A stretch of 33,367 bases of DNA from Candidatus Ignatzschineria merdigallinarum (GCA_019113305.1 DXHP01000136.1:1-33367); one strand, 5' to 3'. Shown: positions 17,849-27,492, numbered from the stretch's first letter. Notes: generated by a model not told the origin, from the letters alone. A program made the numbers and translations.

Positions 17849-18394
17849 ATGCAATACTTTACTGTAAATGATTTAAAAGATCTCTGGGATGATAGTTCCT
17901 ACTCTCAAGAAAATTATGAAGAACCCATACCTACGGGCGAGGTAATTGCAGCTGTTGAGGCTGCCTTAGGGGGATATAAGTTACCAGCATCTTATATCGA
18001 ATTGATGCGGTTGAAGAATGGATTTAGTTTACAACGTGATTTCTTTAAACTGGCGAATGATGATGATTTTGCAGATGCTTGTATTTGGGTTTCTGACATT
18101 ATGGGGATCGGTTTTGAGAAGCGCTATGCATTATGTGGTGAAATTGGCAGCCAATTTATGATTGAAGAGTGGGGATATCCAGAGATTGGAATCTGTTTTG
18201 CCAGCACTCCTAGTGCCGGTCATGAGATGTATATGCTCGACTATCGTGAATGCGGTAAAGCGGGAATTCCTAAAGTGGTGCATGTGGATCAGGAAGGGGA
18301 TTACGAGATTACGCCAATCGCCGATACTTTTGAGGACTTCATTAAAGGTTTAGTGACAGAAGAAGAGGCATTTGAAGATTCTTTAGATGAGTGA
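17849..18394 (+). CDS. SMI1/KNR4 (SUKH-1) family protein
   Basis: 181-aa soluble protein with the SUKH fold. VEAALGGYKLPASYIELMRLKNG is the recognisable SMI1_KNR4 motif (helix, then L-P-xx-Y-xx-xx-xx-NG). GIGFEKRYALCGEIGSQFMIEEWGYPEIGICFASTPSAGHEMYMLDY and PKVVHVDQEGDYEITPIADTFEDFI complete the family pattern. Many bacterial SUKH proteins are immunity proteins against contact-dependent or polymorphic toxins, but stand-alone ones of unknown role are common. No toxin is beside it. The track uses GTG 17837 (MDNA...); ATG 17849 is equally possible and neither has a good ribosome site. Large spacers on both sides suggest a separately acquired single gene. Confidence 0.85.
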   Translation: MQYFTVNDLKDLWDDSSYSQENYEEPIPTGEVIAAVEAALGGYKLPASYIELMRLKNGFSLQRDFFKLANDDDFADACIWVSDIMGIGFEKRYALCGEIGSQFMIEEWGYPEIGICFASTPSAGHEMYMLDYRECGKAGIPKVVHVDQEGDYEITPIADTFEDFIKGLVTEEEAFEDSLDE

Positions 18395-18544
18395 TTCTGC
18401 GGTATTTATGGGTGATGATGCGGGGATATCTGATGATTGATCGAATGTATGTTCATTATTGTCGTGAGCCGCTGTTAATTGACATCTGTTGTAAAAAAGC
18501 TGCCATTAATCTAATTCCAACTATCATTAATAAGTTTTTTATTC

Positions 18545-18582
18545 AATAATTATGCCTATAAAATAGGCAGTCAAGAATTATT
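18545..18582. repeat. Nested hairpin in the SMI1-prpB spacer
   Basis: TGCCTAT-aaa-ATAGGCA (18553-18569) inside AATAATT / AATTATT arms (18545-18551, 18576-18582). Role unknown; too few T for a clear terminator. Confidence 0.5.
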
Positions 18583-18626
18583 TTATAAAAAGTTCTCTTA
18601 TTATTGATTTATTTTTAAAAAGATTT

Positions 18627-18671
18627 AGCGAATGTAATCCATTGATAAAGCTGGATTACATTCGCTTTTTA
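18627..18671 (+). terminator. Terminator between the SMI1/KNR4 gene and prpB
   Basis: 14-bp perfect stem AGCGAATGTAATCC / GGATTACATTCGCT with a 12-nt loop, then five T. It lies 230 bp after the SMI1 stop, so it could also end an unrecognised small RNA. Confidence 0.85.
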
Positions 18672-18961
18672 CATGGATTATTCAAAATTAAGCTTGTTTT
18701 ATTATATTTATAATTTGGGAAACGCTATCTGAGTTTGCTATGTTGTTAATGAAGGATATGGAGATAGCTTGTAGAGCCGATAAATAGCGACATTATATAA
18801 AAATGGGCTCACAAACTATGGATAACGCTAGCATCGAAAGTTATTGAAAAGAGTTCTAACAAAATTTAAGAAATAGAACCGACATAACAAAATGTTTGAA
18901 AAAGAATTCATTGAAAAATGATTTTTTAACCATGATGTAGTTACACCAAAGGAGGCTCATA

Positions 18962-19849
18962 ATGAGCATATATTCAGCAGGAAAAAGATTCCGTGAAGCA
19001 CTCGCTGAGGAATCCCCACTGCAATTAATGGGAGTGATCAACGCAAACCATGCGTTATTAGCAGAAAGAGCAGGATTTAAATCGATCTATCTTTCTGGTG
19101 GCGGTGTTGCCGCTGGTTCGCTTGGAATTCCAGACTTAGGAATTACCACACTCCAAGATGTTTTAATCGACATCGATCGTATTACCAATGTGACAGATCT
19201 GCCGCTGATTGCTGATGCGGATATCGGATTTGGAACATCTGCATTTAATGTGGCAAGAACGGTAAAATCCTTTATTAAAGCCGGCGCTGCGGGACTTCAT
19301 ATTGAAGATCAAGTGGGCGCGAAGCGTTGTGGACATCGTCCGAATAAAGAGATTGTTCCCCTAGATGAGATGGTGGACCGTATTAAAGCTGCCGTGGATG
19401 CGAAGACAGATCCAGACTTTATGATTATTGCGCGAACAGATGCATTAGCCGTAGAAGGATTAGAAGCATCATTAGAGCGTGCAAAAGCCTATATTGATGC
19501 GGGTGCCGATGGATTATTTCCAGAAGCGATTACGGAACTGTCGATGTATCAAAATTTTACCGAGGCTGTGGATGTTCCTGTCCTTGCTAATATTACTGAA
19601 TTCGGGCAAACGCCGCTTTTTACGGTGGAAGAATTAAGAAGCGTCAATATTGCGATCGCACTCTATCCGTTATCGGCATTTAGAGCCATGAATAAAGCCG
19701 CGGAAACGGTCTATCAGACGATCCGCAAAGAAGGTTCTCAAAAGAGCGTCCTTCCCCTTATGCAAACTCGTGATGAGCTTTACCAAAGCATTCGCTATTA
19801 CGATTATGAAGATCAACTCGATCAACTGTTTGCGTCGAAGAAGAAGTAG
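18962..19849 (+). CDS. prpB: 2-methylisocitrate lyase
   Basis: Last step of the 2-methylcitrate cycle: splits 2-methylisocitrate to pyruvate and succinate. ICL/PEP-mutase superfamily, 295 aa. The catalytic KRCGHRP loop is present, with [28 protein letters not shown] (metal-binding acidic residues), GLHIEDQ and [13 protein letters not shown] as in PrpB. Start ATG has GGAGG 6 bp upstream. It leads a prpB-prpC-prpD row with 193- and 308-bp gaps. prpR, prpE, acnD and prpF are absent nearby, so propionyl-CoA formation and control genes lie elsewhere. Confidence 0.96.
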   Translation: MSIYSAGKRFREALAEESPLQLMGVINANHALLAERAGFKSIYLSGGGVAAGSLGIPDLGITTLQDVLIDIDRITNVTDLPLIADADIGFGTSAFNVARTVKSFIKAGAAGLHIEDQVGAKRCGHRPNKEIVPLDEMVDRIKAAVDAKTDPDFMIIARTDALAVEGLEASLERAKAYIDAGADGLFPEAITELSMYQNFTEAVDVPVLANITEFGQTPLFTVEELRSVNIAIALYPLSAFRAMNKAAETVYQTIRKEGSQKSVLPLMQTRDELYQSIRYYDYEDQLDQLFASKKK

Positions 19850-19987
19850 AGATTTCACCATAATAACTGATGCTAAGAAACTCTATTTAATCACTTATCT
19901 CAAGTGAATCACTGAAATATTAATGACGATGGTTTTTTGATCACTGGCAGATTTCTCCATATCTGGCCGGCGGCGAAATACAACCTC

Positions 19988-20000
19988 AATAATCATTATC
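19988..20000 (+). promoter_or_regulatory. Fur-box-like half site upstream of prpC
   Basis: ATAATCATTATC matches the last 12 bases of the 19-bp Fur consensus exactly; the other half matches poorly (13/19 overall by eye). A single site in AT-rich DNA may be chance. Confidence 0.25.
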
Positions 20001-20042
20001 GATATAGAAGATTCCAATAGGTTTATCCTGAAGGAGGATATT

Positions 20043-21197
20043 ATGACGACGACTACGTCAGGCACTTTTCGACCCAAAAAATCTGTAGCACTCTCTGGTA
20101 CGATTGCCGGAACAACTGAATTATGCACGGTTGGACGCAATGGTAATGAGCTTCATTACAGAGGTTACAACATTATGGATTTGGCAGAACATTGTGAATT
20201 TGAAGAGGTGGCACATCTCTTGATTCACGGGAAACTGCCGAATGAAAATGAATTAAGATTATATAAACAAAAACTACAAGCGCTTCGGGGGATTCCGGTC
20301 TCGATGCGTAAAGCTTTAGAAACATTGCCGATGTCTGTACATCCGATGGATGTCTTACGAACTGGCGTTTCCTTATTAGGTTGTATCTCGCCGGAGAAAG
20401 ATGATCACAATATTGCCGGCGCGAAAGACATTGCGGATCGTTTGATTGCATCATTAGGCTCAATGTTACTGTATTGGTATCACTACAGTCATAATGGTGT
20501 GCGTATTGAACTGGAGAGTAAAGAAGATTCGATTGGCGGGCATTTCCTCCATCTGCTTCATGGTAAAAGACCCGCAAAATCTTGGGTAAAAGCGATGCAT
20601 ACGTCTCTAATTCTCTATGCCGAGCATGAGTTTAATGCTTCAACCTTTACAGCGCGCGTGATTGCCGGCACCAACTCTGATATCTATTCGGCGATGGCAG
20701 GAGCGATTGGTGCGCTTCGTGGTCCAAAACATGGCGGCGCCAATGAAGTGGCGTTTGAAATTCAGCAGCGTTACGGTTCACCGGAAGAAGCGGAAGTCGA
20801 TATTTTAGAGCGTATCGGCAATAAAGAGATCATTATTGGTTTCGGGCATCCTGTTTATACTATTGCCGATCCGCGACATGAAGTGATTAAACGTATTGCC
20901 TTAGAGTTATCGGAAGAAGCGGGAACGGTACGCATGTATAACATTGCAGATCGCATTGAAGAAGTGATGAAAAGTCATAAAGCGATGTTCCCGAATCTCG
21001 ATTGGTTCTCGGCGGTGTCGTATCACATGATGGGCGTGCCAACGGCAATGTTTACACCACTTTTTGTGGTATCACGAGCAACCGGTTGGGCGGCACATAT
21101 TTTAGAACAGCGTAAAGATAATAAGATTATTCGTCCTGGCGCTGAATATACCGGACCGGAAGAAGTCGCATTTATCCCGATTGCTGAGCGCGAGTAG
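20043..21197 (+). CDS. prpC: 2-methylcitrate synthase
   Basis: Condenses propionyl-CoA with oxaloacetate. Type II citrate synthase-like fold, 384 aa, the short PrpC length rather than the ~430-aa GltA. Motifs: [14 protein letters not shown] and [27 protein letters not shown] near the N terminus, [16 protein letters not shown] with catalytic His, [18 protein letters not shown], and the C-terminal [41 protein letters not shown] precedes ATG. The gene order with prpB and prpD separates it from a housekeeping citrate synthase. Confidence 0.95.
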   Translation: MTTTTSGTFRPKKSVALSGTIAGTTELCTVGRNGNELHYRGYNIMDLAEHCEFEEVAHLLIHGKLPNENELRLYKQKLQALRGIPVSMRKALETLPMSVHPMDVLRTGVSLLGCISPEKDDHNIAGAKDIADRLIASLGSMLLYWYHYSHNGVRIELESKEDSIGGHFLHLLHGKRPAKSWVKAMHTSLILYAEHEFNASTFTARVIAGTNSDIYSAMAGAIGALRGPKHGGANEVAFEIQQRYGSPEEAEVDILERIGNKEIIIGFGHPVYTIADPRHEVIKRIALELSEEAGTVRMYNIADRIEEVMKSHKAMFPNLDWFSAVSYHMMGVPTAMFTPLFVVSRATGWAAHILEQRKDNKIIRPGAEYTGPEEVAFIPIAERE

Positions 21198-21210
21198 TCA
21201 TATTGAAGCA

Positions 21211-21271
21211 CTTCCATTGGCGATCTTTACGGATCACTTGAGTTCGTGATCTCCCAATGGAAGGTTTCTTT
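21211..21271 (+). terminator. Terminator-like hairpin after prpC
   Basis: Outer stem CTTCCATTGG / CCAATGGAAG (21211-21220, 21254-21263) with inner GATCAC / GTGATC, then GTTTCTTT. The T run is interrupted, so partial read-through to prpD or an mRNA-stability role is possible. Confidence 0.55.
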
Positions 21272-21505
21272 AAATAACGCTTCACAGCGCAATAAATCGT
21301 GTTATGCCGGTTGAATAAAATTGTTTAAGAAGTTTTATGGTGTTCTTTAGCACGAGATTAATTAATTCTGATGAGTACATCGCTTTTATATTATTTCAGC
21401 GCGGCAAGAAAGAATCATCTGATAATTGCAGCCGATTTTACGATATATCGAATTTTATGAGTTTTATTTTGATGTTTTATGTTAATTATTGATAGGAGAT
21501 ACTAT

Positions 21506-22948
21506 ATGACACAAGAAGTCACCCAGAAGTTTGATGAGGTTCTTGAAACCATTGTCGATTATGTGCGCGATTATGAGATCAAGTCAGATTTGGCTTATAA
21601 GATTGCCCAATATTGCTTGATTGATACATTAGGCTGCGGTTTGGAAGCCTTAGATTATCCAGAATGTGCCAAATTAATGGGACCGATCATTCAAGGAACG
21701 GTTGTGCCAAATGGTGCGAAAGTCCCTGGAACGCAATTTCAATTAGATCCTGTTCAAGCGGCATTTGATATTGGGATGATGGTACGCTGGCTTGATTTTA
21801 ATGATACTTGGCTTGCCGCAGAATGGGGTCATCCTTCGGATAACTTGGGCGGAATTTTGGCAGTTGCAGATTGGTTATCTCGTGTGGCAATTGCTAATGG
21901 CAAAAAGCCCTTAACGATGAAAGCAGTCTTAACGGCGATGATTAAAGCACATGAAATCCAAGGTTGTATCGCGCTTGAAAATGCCTTTAACCGAGTGGGA
22001 TTGGATCATGTTATTTTGGTAAAAGTTGCTTCAACAGCGGTAGTCTCCGAGCTTTTAGGCTTATCTCGTCAAGAAGCATTGAATGCGCTATCGCTCGCAT
22101 TTGTCGATGGACAATCCCTACGAACCTATCGTCACGCACCGAATACGGGATCCCGTAAATCTTGGGCGGCAGGAGATGCAACATCTCGCGCGGTTCGTTT
22201 AAATCTCATGGCCCAAAAAGGAGAGATGGGATATCCATCCGCATTAACGGCAAAAACATGGGGTTTTTATGATGTCTTATTTGAAGGAAAACCCTTTAAA
22301 TTCCAGCGTGATTACGGCACTTATGTGATGGAAAATGTGCTCTTTAAGATCTCATTCCCGGCAGAGTTCCACTCCCAAACCGCCGTAGAGTGCGCCATGA
22401 CTTTAAAGCAAAAACTGGATGCTATGGGGAAAACCTCAGATGACATTGAGCGAATTGATATTAGAACGCATGAAGCCTGTATTCGTATTATTGATAAGAA
22501 AGGTCCACTCAATAACCCCGCTGACCGCGATCATTGTATTCAATATATGGTGGCAGTTCCGCTAATTTTCGGTCGCTTAACGGCGAGTGATTATGAAGAT
22601 AACATTGCCAAAGATCCGCGAATTGATGCCCTTCGTGATCGTATTATCTGTACCGAAGATCCGGCATTTACGAAGGATTATTTCGATCCAGAGAAACGCT
22701 CGATCGCCAATGGATTAACGATTACTTTAAAAGATGGTACGAAACTGGATGAAGTGATGGTGGAATATCCGATTGGACATGCGCGCCGTCGTGAAGAAGG
22801 AATGCCGGTATTAGTTGAAAAATTCAGAACAAACGTGGCAAGACGTTTCCCTGCAAAACAGCAAAAAGCGATTCTAGATGTTTCATTAGATCGTGACAAA
22901 CTTTGGGAAATGCCCGTCAATGAATACGTAGATCTTTACGTTATTTAA
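21506..22948 (+). CDS. prpD: 2-methylcitrate dehydratase
   Basis: Dehydrates 2-methylcitrate to 2-methyl-cis-aconitate; MmgE/PrpD family, no iron-sulfur cluster. 480 aa from ATG 21506, which has AGGAG well spaced; the track start adds nine residues upstream of that site. Family sequences include [99 protein letters not shown] and the C-terminal [17 protein letters not shown]. It completes prpBCD and ends at a terminator. The next enzyme, hydrating to 2-methylisocitrate, would be aconitase B encoded elsewhere. Confidence 0.95.
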   Translation: MTQEVTQKFDEVLETIVDYVRDYEIKSDLAYKIAQYCLIDTLGCGLEALDYPECAKLMGPIIQGTVVPNGAKVPGTQFQLDPVQAAFDIGMMVRWLDFNDTWLAAEWGHPSDNLGGILAVADWLSRVAIANGKKPLTMKAVLTAMIKAHEIQGCIALENAFNRVGLDHVILVKVASTAVVSELLGLSRQEALNALSLAFVDGQSLRTYRHAPNTGSRKSWAAGDATSRAVRLNLMAQKGEMGYPSALTAKTWGFYDVLFEGKPFKFQRDYGTYVMENVLFKISFPAEFHSQTAVECAMTLKQKLDAMGKTSDDIERIDIRTHEACIRIIDKKGPLNNPADRDHCIQYMVAVPLIFGRLTASDYEDNIAKDPRIDALRDRIICTEDPAFTKDYFDPEKRSIANGLTITLKDGTKLDEVMVEYPIGHARRREEGMPVLVEKFRTNVARRFPAKQQKAILDVSLDRDKLWEMPVNEYVDLYVI

Positions 22949-22990
22949 GTCGAAATTTATTGTTTCTTTAAATCTTATTTTTTATCATTT

Positions 22991-23026
22991 CGCTCGGCAG
23001 AAGGTGATCCGCCGAGCATTTTTTTG
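22991..23026 (+). terminator. Terminator of prpD
   Basis: GCTCGGC / GCCGAGC 7-bp stem, 12-nt loop, then ATTTTTTT. Confidence 0.87.
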
Positions 23027-23410
23027 GTAAAAATGTAAAGAATAATGCCGGAAATAAAGTATCGTGAAATCGGCTTAAAACTATCTGATTAAAGATTCTA
23101 TTTAAAGGTCGATGCCTGACTGGAGAGAATAGTTGCACTCTTTTAGCAATCCCGCGCCAGCAGTTATCAAAGCTCTTTTAAACCAAAATGACTATATTGT
23201 TATTGTGGTCATACGATGGATAAAATCTTACAAACATTCTTTCGAGCGATGCATGATTATTCAAAGAGCGTTTTGATCGACTTCATCAATCTCTTGAAAA
23301 TAGGTTTCATTCTGAAACCCATTTTTAGCATTATTTTAAACGTAATTCCGCTATATTGAATGGGAAGAGCGATTCATTTAAAAAATGAGAAGAGGAAAAG
23401 TAGGATAAAG
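23027..23410. other. Spacer before the YbfB-like gene, with a possible small ORF
   Basis: Holds an ORF of 47 codons (23216-23359, MDKILQTFFRAMHDYSKS...) with no visible ribosome site, and the hairpin GGTTTC-attct-GAAACC (23303-23319) flanked by AAAAT/ATTTTT. The small ORF stops 51 bp before the chosen MFS start. Not enough support to call it a gene. Confidence 0.3.
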
Positions 23411-24592
23411 ATGGGGATAAAAGCGAAACATTATCTATTTAGTATTGCGATATTAACATTGGGAATGGGCTTAGGCAGATTTATCTACACCGGCATGATG
23501 CCGCTGATGTTTAATGAAGGAATTTTTGATTTCCAAGCGTTATCTTATATTGCGAGTAGTAATTATTTGGGCTATCTATTTGGCGCGTTACTCTTCTCTT
23601 TTGCGCTATTTCATCGATCTGAAAAACTTAAAATCTCTTTAATAGTGAGCGTGATATCCACAGTGTTATTACTCTATCTAATGTCGATGACAACGAATTT
23701 TATGGGCGTTTTGATTATCCGTTTTCTTGCGGGAATCAGTAGTGCCGCAGCGATTATATTTGGCTCTATTACCGTAATTAAATATTTCTCCTCACGCTTG
23801 ATGACGGCTGCTTTTTTCTCCGGCGTTGGTTTAGGGATTTTGGTGGGCAATGAACTGGTGAATATCTTGAGTTTTCAACAGGATTCTTCGCTACAAATTT
23901 GGTTCTATGCGGCGATTTTAGCGGCGGTTATTGCCGGCTTAATCTTTGTTTTTTATCCTAAAAAAGAACAATCAGCCATTTCTACATCGGTTTATGAATC
24001 AGCTAAACAGGGGCAGGTTCAATCATTACAACATTCAGAAATCTCATGGATTTCATTGATCATTCTCTATGGTTTTGCGGGCTATGGTTATATTATTACG
24101 GCAACCTATCTGCCCGTGATCGCACAATCATTGCCGGCATCGCTGGTGACTTCACACTTATGGTCATTGGTTGGGATCGGGGCAATGATCAGTTGTTATT
24201 TATGGCTCTTCATAGAACAGAAAATCGGCACATTGTCGGCTCTTTTTTGGAATTTATTGACTCAAAGTCTCTTTGTATTATTGTCTATTTTTAGTGATTC
24301 ATTACTGTTGTTGATTATCAGTGCTTTAGGGTTAGGCGGAACATTTATGGGAACAACCTCTTTGGTGATGCCGCTTGCACGGCGCTTAAGTGTTCCGAAA
24401 ACTTTAAATCTTGTGGGATTAGTCACTTTAACCTATGGGATAGGACAAATTTTAGGACCGATAGCCACGAGTGTCATTGAGACTATGACAGGCTCCTTAT
24501 TATTTGCAACAATCTCCGGTGCTGTCGCGTTATTGATCGCTAGCTTAATGGTGCTTTATGAGAAGAGATCTCGTGGTTTTGCATCCGCTTAG
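23411..24592 (+). CDS. YbfB/YjiJ-family MFS transporter
   Basis: 393-aa membrane protein with about 12 hydrophobic segments. ILTLGMGLGRFIYTGMMPLMF at TM1 is the YbfB/YjiJ signature (GxGxGRFxYTxxLPxM), and IRFLAGISSAAAIIFGS and GVGLGILVGNEL follow the family. The track begins at 23360; ATG 23411 has TAGGAT five bases upstream and places TM1 at the normal position, so I prefer it. Substrate unknown. It converges on the DUF1275 gene with a 19-bp gap and no obvious terminator between. Confidence 0.87.
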   Translation: MGIKAKHYLFSIAILTLGMGLGRFIYTGMMPLMFNEGIFDFQALSYIASSNYLGYLFGALLFSFALFHRSEKLKISLIVSVISTVLLLYLMSMTTNFMGVLIIRFLAGISSAAAIIFGSITVIKYFSSRLMTAAFFSGVGLGILVGNELVNILSFQQDSSLQIWFYAAILAAVIAGLIFVFYPKKEQSAISTSVYESAKQGQVQSLQHSEISWISLIILYGFAGYGYIITATYLPVIAQSLPASLVTSHLWSLVGIGAMISCYLWLFIEQKIGTLSALFWNLLTQSLFVLLSIFSDSLLLLIISALGLGGTFMGTTSLVMPLARRLSVPKTLNLVGLVTLTYGIGQILGPIATSVIETMTGSLLFATISGAVALLIASLMVLYEKRSRGFASA

Positions 24593-24611
24593 CAAACTTT
24601 AGTGAGCTGAT

Positions 24612-25277
24612 TTATGAAGGTCGTTTATCGGTTAAGTCTTGCAGAAAGCTCAAAAATAACGCGATAAAACTCAAACCTAAAATCACCATATAACTTGCTA
24701 ATCCCTGTTTCGTTGCAATCATTGCACCCGCAAAAGCACCTAAAATAAAGGTACTAATGAGTAGTGGCAAGATGATTTTACTATTGTGGGTTTTAAGGGG
24801 ATCTTTCGTTGTTCTCATCAGTGCGCTAATGAGTGATGTGGTCATTCCGGTAATATAAGTCGTATGTGTGCTAACGCCCATGGTTTGATTAAAAAAGCCA
24901 TTTTGGATACCCATTGCCATACTGACGAAGCTTATCATCATGAATTTACTATTAGAGCTACCAGTACTGCCAAGATATCGATGAATGATAACCGTTGCTA
25001 GCAGCAATAATATGATTAAAAAGAGCGTGAAACTTCTGGTAAACCGGTCATTAAACCGAGTTCTGATAATAGCACCATTGATCGAACCTATTAAAAAGCA
25101 GATTAAGGCGATGATGGAGAGTAAAAATAGCGGCCTATTATCTTGTACGACATAGATCGCACTCAGGATACTATTACCCGTTAAATGGCCCGTAAAGACT
25201 TCAAAATTAATAAAGGAGCTGGCATCTGTAAAACCACCGATAAATGCGAGCAAGAGGTAGAGGATATTATTTTTCAT
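24612..25277 (-). CDS. YoaK/DUF1275 family membrane protein
   Basis: 221-aa protein with six predicted transmembrane segments. LLLAFIGGFTDASSFINFEVFTGHLTGNSILSA is the hallmark DUF1275 N-terminal motif (GxxDA...FxxxxTGN), and SMAMGIQNGFFNQTMGVSTHTTYITGMTTSLISAL is the second repeat-like motif. The family is widespread and its transport or regulatory role is not established. It is convergent with the YbfB-like gene. No strong ribosome site is visible before the ATG. Confidence 0.88.
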   Translation of the reverse strand: MKNNILYLLLAFIGGFTDASSFINFEVFTGHLTGNSILSAIYVVQDNRPLFLLSIIALICFLIGSINGAIIRTRFNDRFTRSFTLFLIILLLLATVIIHRYLGSTGSSNSKFMMISFVSMAMGIQNGFFNQTMGVSTHTTYITGMTTSLISALMRTTKDPLKTHNSKIILPLLISTFILGAFAGAMIATKQGLASYMVILGLSFIALFLSFLQDLTDKRPS

Positions 25278-25529
25278 AAGTGATGGTTAGCATCAAGTGT
25301 AGATAGGGAATCTCTATAAAGTATCCCAGATAAAGGGCAATTGACATTAAAACCTATCAGGAAAGTTGTGATCTTGATGACTTTATCATGAATGATTAGT
25401 GAATAAAGGAAGATTGGCGGGTGAAGATTTTTAAAGTGCAACGGCTATAGTATTATTAATCGGGTGTTTTTGAATAAGAGTTCTAATAAACGATGATTTA
25501 TCAAAAATCGCTTATAAAAAAACACTTAT
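25278..25529. other. Spacer between DUF1275 and DUF1622 genes
   Basis: About 250 bp without a credible gene. On the minus strand it must hold the DUF1275 promoter; I do not see a convincing -35/-10 pair. Confidence 0.35.
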
Positions 25530-25563
25530 AAAAAAAGAGTGCTCATGATAGAACACTCTTTAA
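25530..25563 (-). terminator. Terminator of the pyrF-pyrE-DUF1622 operon
   Basis: AAAGAGTGcTC / GAaCACTCTTT inverted repeat with a T run on the minus strand, 30 bp past the DUF1622 stop. Confidence 0.85.
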
Positions 25564-25593
25564 GGATTAATTGCCTGAACCTTATTGTGGAAA

Positions 25594-25953
25594 CTACTCT
25601 TTCTCAGCCTCTTTGGCGCGCTCTTCCATTCCCGCTTCGATCTCTTTTCCTAAGAAGTAAGAGATTGCGGTTCGAATGACGACAATGCCGGCAAGTATCA
25701 ACATATCTTCGATCGAAGGATTCATGATTGTCTCGATAATATCAGAGGCAATCAGTACTTCTAAGCTTAAGAGGATATAGGATCCTAAATAGATTTTGAT
25801 GCCATTATTCTTTGTTGCAATCTCAAAGTGATCGCCTTTTGAAAACTCATTACGAATAAAATCAAAAGCCGCTTTAATAACGCCTACAAGCAGAATAATG
25901 ACAGAAAATGCATTGAGCGCATGAACAATATATTCAACAATTTCCATTAACAT
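25594..25953 (-). CDS. DUF1622 family membrane protein
   Basis: 119-aa protein with about three hydrophobic helices: near residues 8-30, around IYLGSYILLSLEVLIASDIIETI, and MLILAGIVVIRTAISYFLGKEIE. The last two are the recognisable DUF1622 core (LGxxLLLxLExLIAADI...VIRTxISYFL). Function unknown in the family. It starts 6 bp after the pyrE stop and precedes the operon terminator, so it is co-transcribed with pyrimidine genes. A second ATG two codons in is an alternative start. C-terminal tail is acidic/charged (EERAKEAEKE). Confidence 0.82.
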   Translation of the reverse strand: MLMEIVEYIVHALNAFSVIILLVGVIKAAFDFIRNEFSKGDHFEIATKNNGIKIYLGSYILLSLEVLIASDIIETIMNPSIEDMLILAGIVVIRTAISYFLGKEIEAGMEERAKEAEKE

Positions 25954-25959
25954 GGTGGA

Positions 25960-26586
25960 TTATTTTCCCCAATTACCTGGATCTTTATTCCATTCAGTCA
26001 GTGCAACGCGCTCTTCTTCATTGATAATGTTCTTTGCAAGTGCTGTTTCAAGTAGTGCGGGGTAGTTACTTAATGTTGCGTAGCGAAGCCCTTCTTTTTC
26101 GAAGTTTTCAGCGGCAATTGGTAACTCATAGGAGAAAATAGCAGCAACGCCAAGAACTTCTGCACCGGCTTCACGAAGCGCATGCGCACAAGTGATGGAG
26201 CTTCCACCTGTTGAGATTAAGTCTTCCACAATTACTACTTTTTGACCAGGTTTGATAATCCCTTCGATCATATTGCCGCGACCATGTTTTTTCGGTGAGC
26301 TTCTAACATAAACCATTGGTTTTTCTAAAACAGCGCTCACCCATGATGCATGAGGAATTCCTGCTGTTGCAGTTCCGGCAACGACTTCTGCTTCTGGGAA
26401 TTTCTCTTCGATCAATTTGATGAGATTTTTAGAGATAAATTTACGTACCACGGGATAGCTCACAATTAATCTGTTGTCACAGTAAATTGGTGATTTAATC
26501 CCTGAAGCCCACGTAAAAGGCTCATTGGGTGAGAGTGAAACTGCATTAATAGAGAGGAGTGCTTCGGCAACATCTTGTTTAATCAT
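25960..26586 (-). CDS. pyrE: Orotate phosphoribosyltransferase
   Basis: Fifth step of pyrimidine synthesis, orotate + PRPP to OMP. 208 aa. The PRPP-binding motif [14 protein letters not shown] is intact, and [17 protein letters not shown] provides the conserved catalytic-loop Lys/His region. [16 protein letters not shown] is the substrate-side signature. Overlaps pyrF by 4 bp (ATGA), so the two are translated in a coupled way, matching their consecutive reactions. Controlled with pyrF by the upstream leader/attenuator. Confidence 0.97.
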   Translation of the reverse strand: MIKQDVAEALLSINAVSLSPNEPFTWASGIKSPIYCDNRLIVSYPVVRKFISKNLIKLIEEKFPEAEVVAGTATAGIPHASWVSAVLEKPMVYVRSSPKKHGRGNMIEGIIKPGQKVVIVEDLISTGGSSITCAHALREAGAEVLGVAAIFSYELPIAAENFEKEGLRYATLSNYPALLETALAKNIINEEERVALTEWNKDPGNWGK

Positions 26587-27293
26587 AGTGTTCTATCCCA
26601 TTCTTCTTTAACTGTGTAATAAGCTTGTAATGGATCTTTTGCTTGTGTAATTGAGCGACCCACAACAATGTAACTGGAACCATTTTTCTTCGCTTCATGT
26701 GGTGTCATGATACGTCTTTGGTCATCGGCAGCATCTGAAGCTAAACGAATCCCTGGCGTGACACAAAGGAAGCTCTCGCGCGTATTTTCTTTAACCATTT
26801 TTGCTTCAAGTGCAGAGCAAACAACACCATCAAGACCGGAGTTATTGGTCATTTTACTATAATGAATGACCGATTCTAAAAGGCTTGTTTGGATATTTTG
26901 CTCTTGTTGCATCTCTTGCTCGCTCATACTGGTTAATTGTGTCACGGCAATTAAACGAGGGCGTTTTGAGTTACCACTACCAATTTCTAAACCTTCGAGC
27001 GCTTCTTCCATCATGCGTTTGCCACCGGCAGCGTGAACGTTCACCATATCTACGCCCATTTTCGCAAGTCCGATCATTGCACTTTTGACGGTATTAGGAA
27101 TGTCGTAAAGCTTCAAGTCTAGGAATACTTCATAGCCTCTTGCTTTTAAAGTTTCTACTAACATCGGACCTTCATTGTAGAAAAGTTCCATGCCGATCTT
27201 AATATAGAGCTCTTCTTCTCTTGGCATCATTTCCAAAAATGCCTTGGTTTCAAGGTAGTTTGGAAAGTCGAGTGCAATAATTGGTTTTGTCAT
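26583..27293 (-). CDS. pyrF: Orotidine 5'-phosphate decarboxylase
   Basis: Final UMP-forming step, OMP to UMP. TIM barrel of 236 aa. The catalytic Asp-Lys-Asp array lies in [13 protein letters not shown], and [21 protein letters not shown] plus [17 protein letters not shown] form the phosphate-binding end. First gene of pyrF-pyrE-DUF1622. A 38-bp gap separates it from a 20-residue leader peptide and a strong hairpin with nine T, so expression is very likely set by UTP-sensitive attenuation. Confidence 0.97.
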   Translation of the reverse strand: MTKPIIALDFPNYLETKAFLEMMPREEELYIKIGMELFYNEGPMLVETLKARGYEVFLDLKLYDIPNTVKSAMIGLAKMGVDMVNVHAAGGKRMMEEALEGLEIGSGNSKRPRLIAVTQLTSMSEQEMQQEQNIQTSLLESVIHYSKMTNNSGLDGVVCSALEAKMVKENTRESFLCVTPGIRLASDAADDQRRIMTPHEAKKNGSSYIVVGRSITQAKDPLQAYYTVKEEWDRTL

Positions 27294-27318
27294 TATTTAT
27301 TCTACTTTTATTTTTTTC

Positions 27319-27344
27319 CAAAAAAAAACCGACTAGTGTCGGTT
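27319..27344 (-). terminator. Attenuator of pyrFE
   Basis: On the minus strand AACCGAC-acta-GTCGGTT followed by nine T, located between the leader ORF and pyrF. The leader stop codon TAG lies in the hairpin, so a ribosome reaching it would block folding. Confidence 0.9.
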
Positions 27345-27395
27345 ATTCATTAAATAAAAAGAATCGCGGTAAGGTGATGTTTTTACATATCTCAT
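27333..27395 (-). CDS. Pyrimidine operon leader peptide (20 aa)
   Basis: ATG-led ORF encoding MRYVKTSPYRDSFYLMNNRH, with a perfect AAGGAG seven bases upstream. The segment TTCTTTTTATTTAATG just before the terminator makes a U-rich transcript where polymerase would pause when UTP is low. This mirrors the E. coli pyrBI leader: slow transcription lets the ribosome close up and prevent the terminator. The peptide sequence itself is not similar to PyrL and is probably unimportant. Too short for the ORF track. Confidence 0.82.
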   Translation of the reverse strand: MRYVKTSPYRDSFYLMNNRH

Positions 27396-27443
27396 AGCGT
27401 TTCTCCTTATTGTGCATTTTTTATGTTCTCAAAAATTTGCAAT

Positions 27444-27473
27444 ATTTTAGCATTCGAAAAGCAGAATAGGAAA
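27444..27473 (-). promoter_or_regulatory. Likely promoter of the pyrFE operon
   Basis: Minus strand TTTCCT, 18 nt, then extended -10 TGCTAAAAT, about 50 bp upstream of the leader ATG. The -35 is weak. Confidence 0.4.
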
Positions 27474-27492
27474 TATTATTTTCTTGTAAGCT

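Larger units (their letters stand above)
18395..18961. other. 567-bp AT-rich spacer before prpB
   Basis: No credible gene. It contains a nested hairpin (18545-18582), a strong terminator (18627-18671), and TATGGATAACGCTA at 18817, which shares TGGATAACGCTA with 17838-17849. prpB's ribosome site GGAGG closes the region. Confidence 0.5.

Noticed and set aside
18379-18432. 17-codon ORF overlapping the end of the SMI1/KNR4 gene (ATGAGTGA)
   Set aside because: Very short, no ribosome site beyond the overlap, no recognisable sequence.
23216-23359. 47-aa ORF before the YbfB-like gene
   Set aside because: No Shine-Dalgarno and no recognisable family; listed only within the spacer description.
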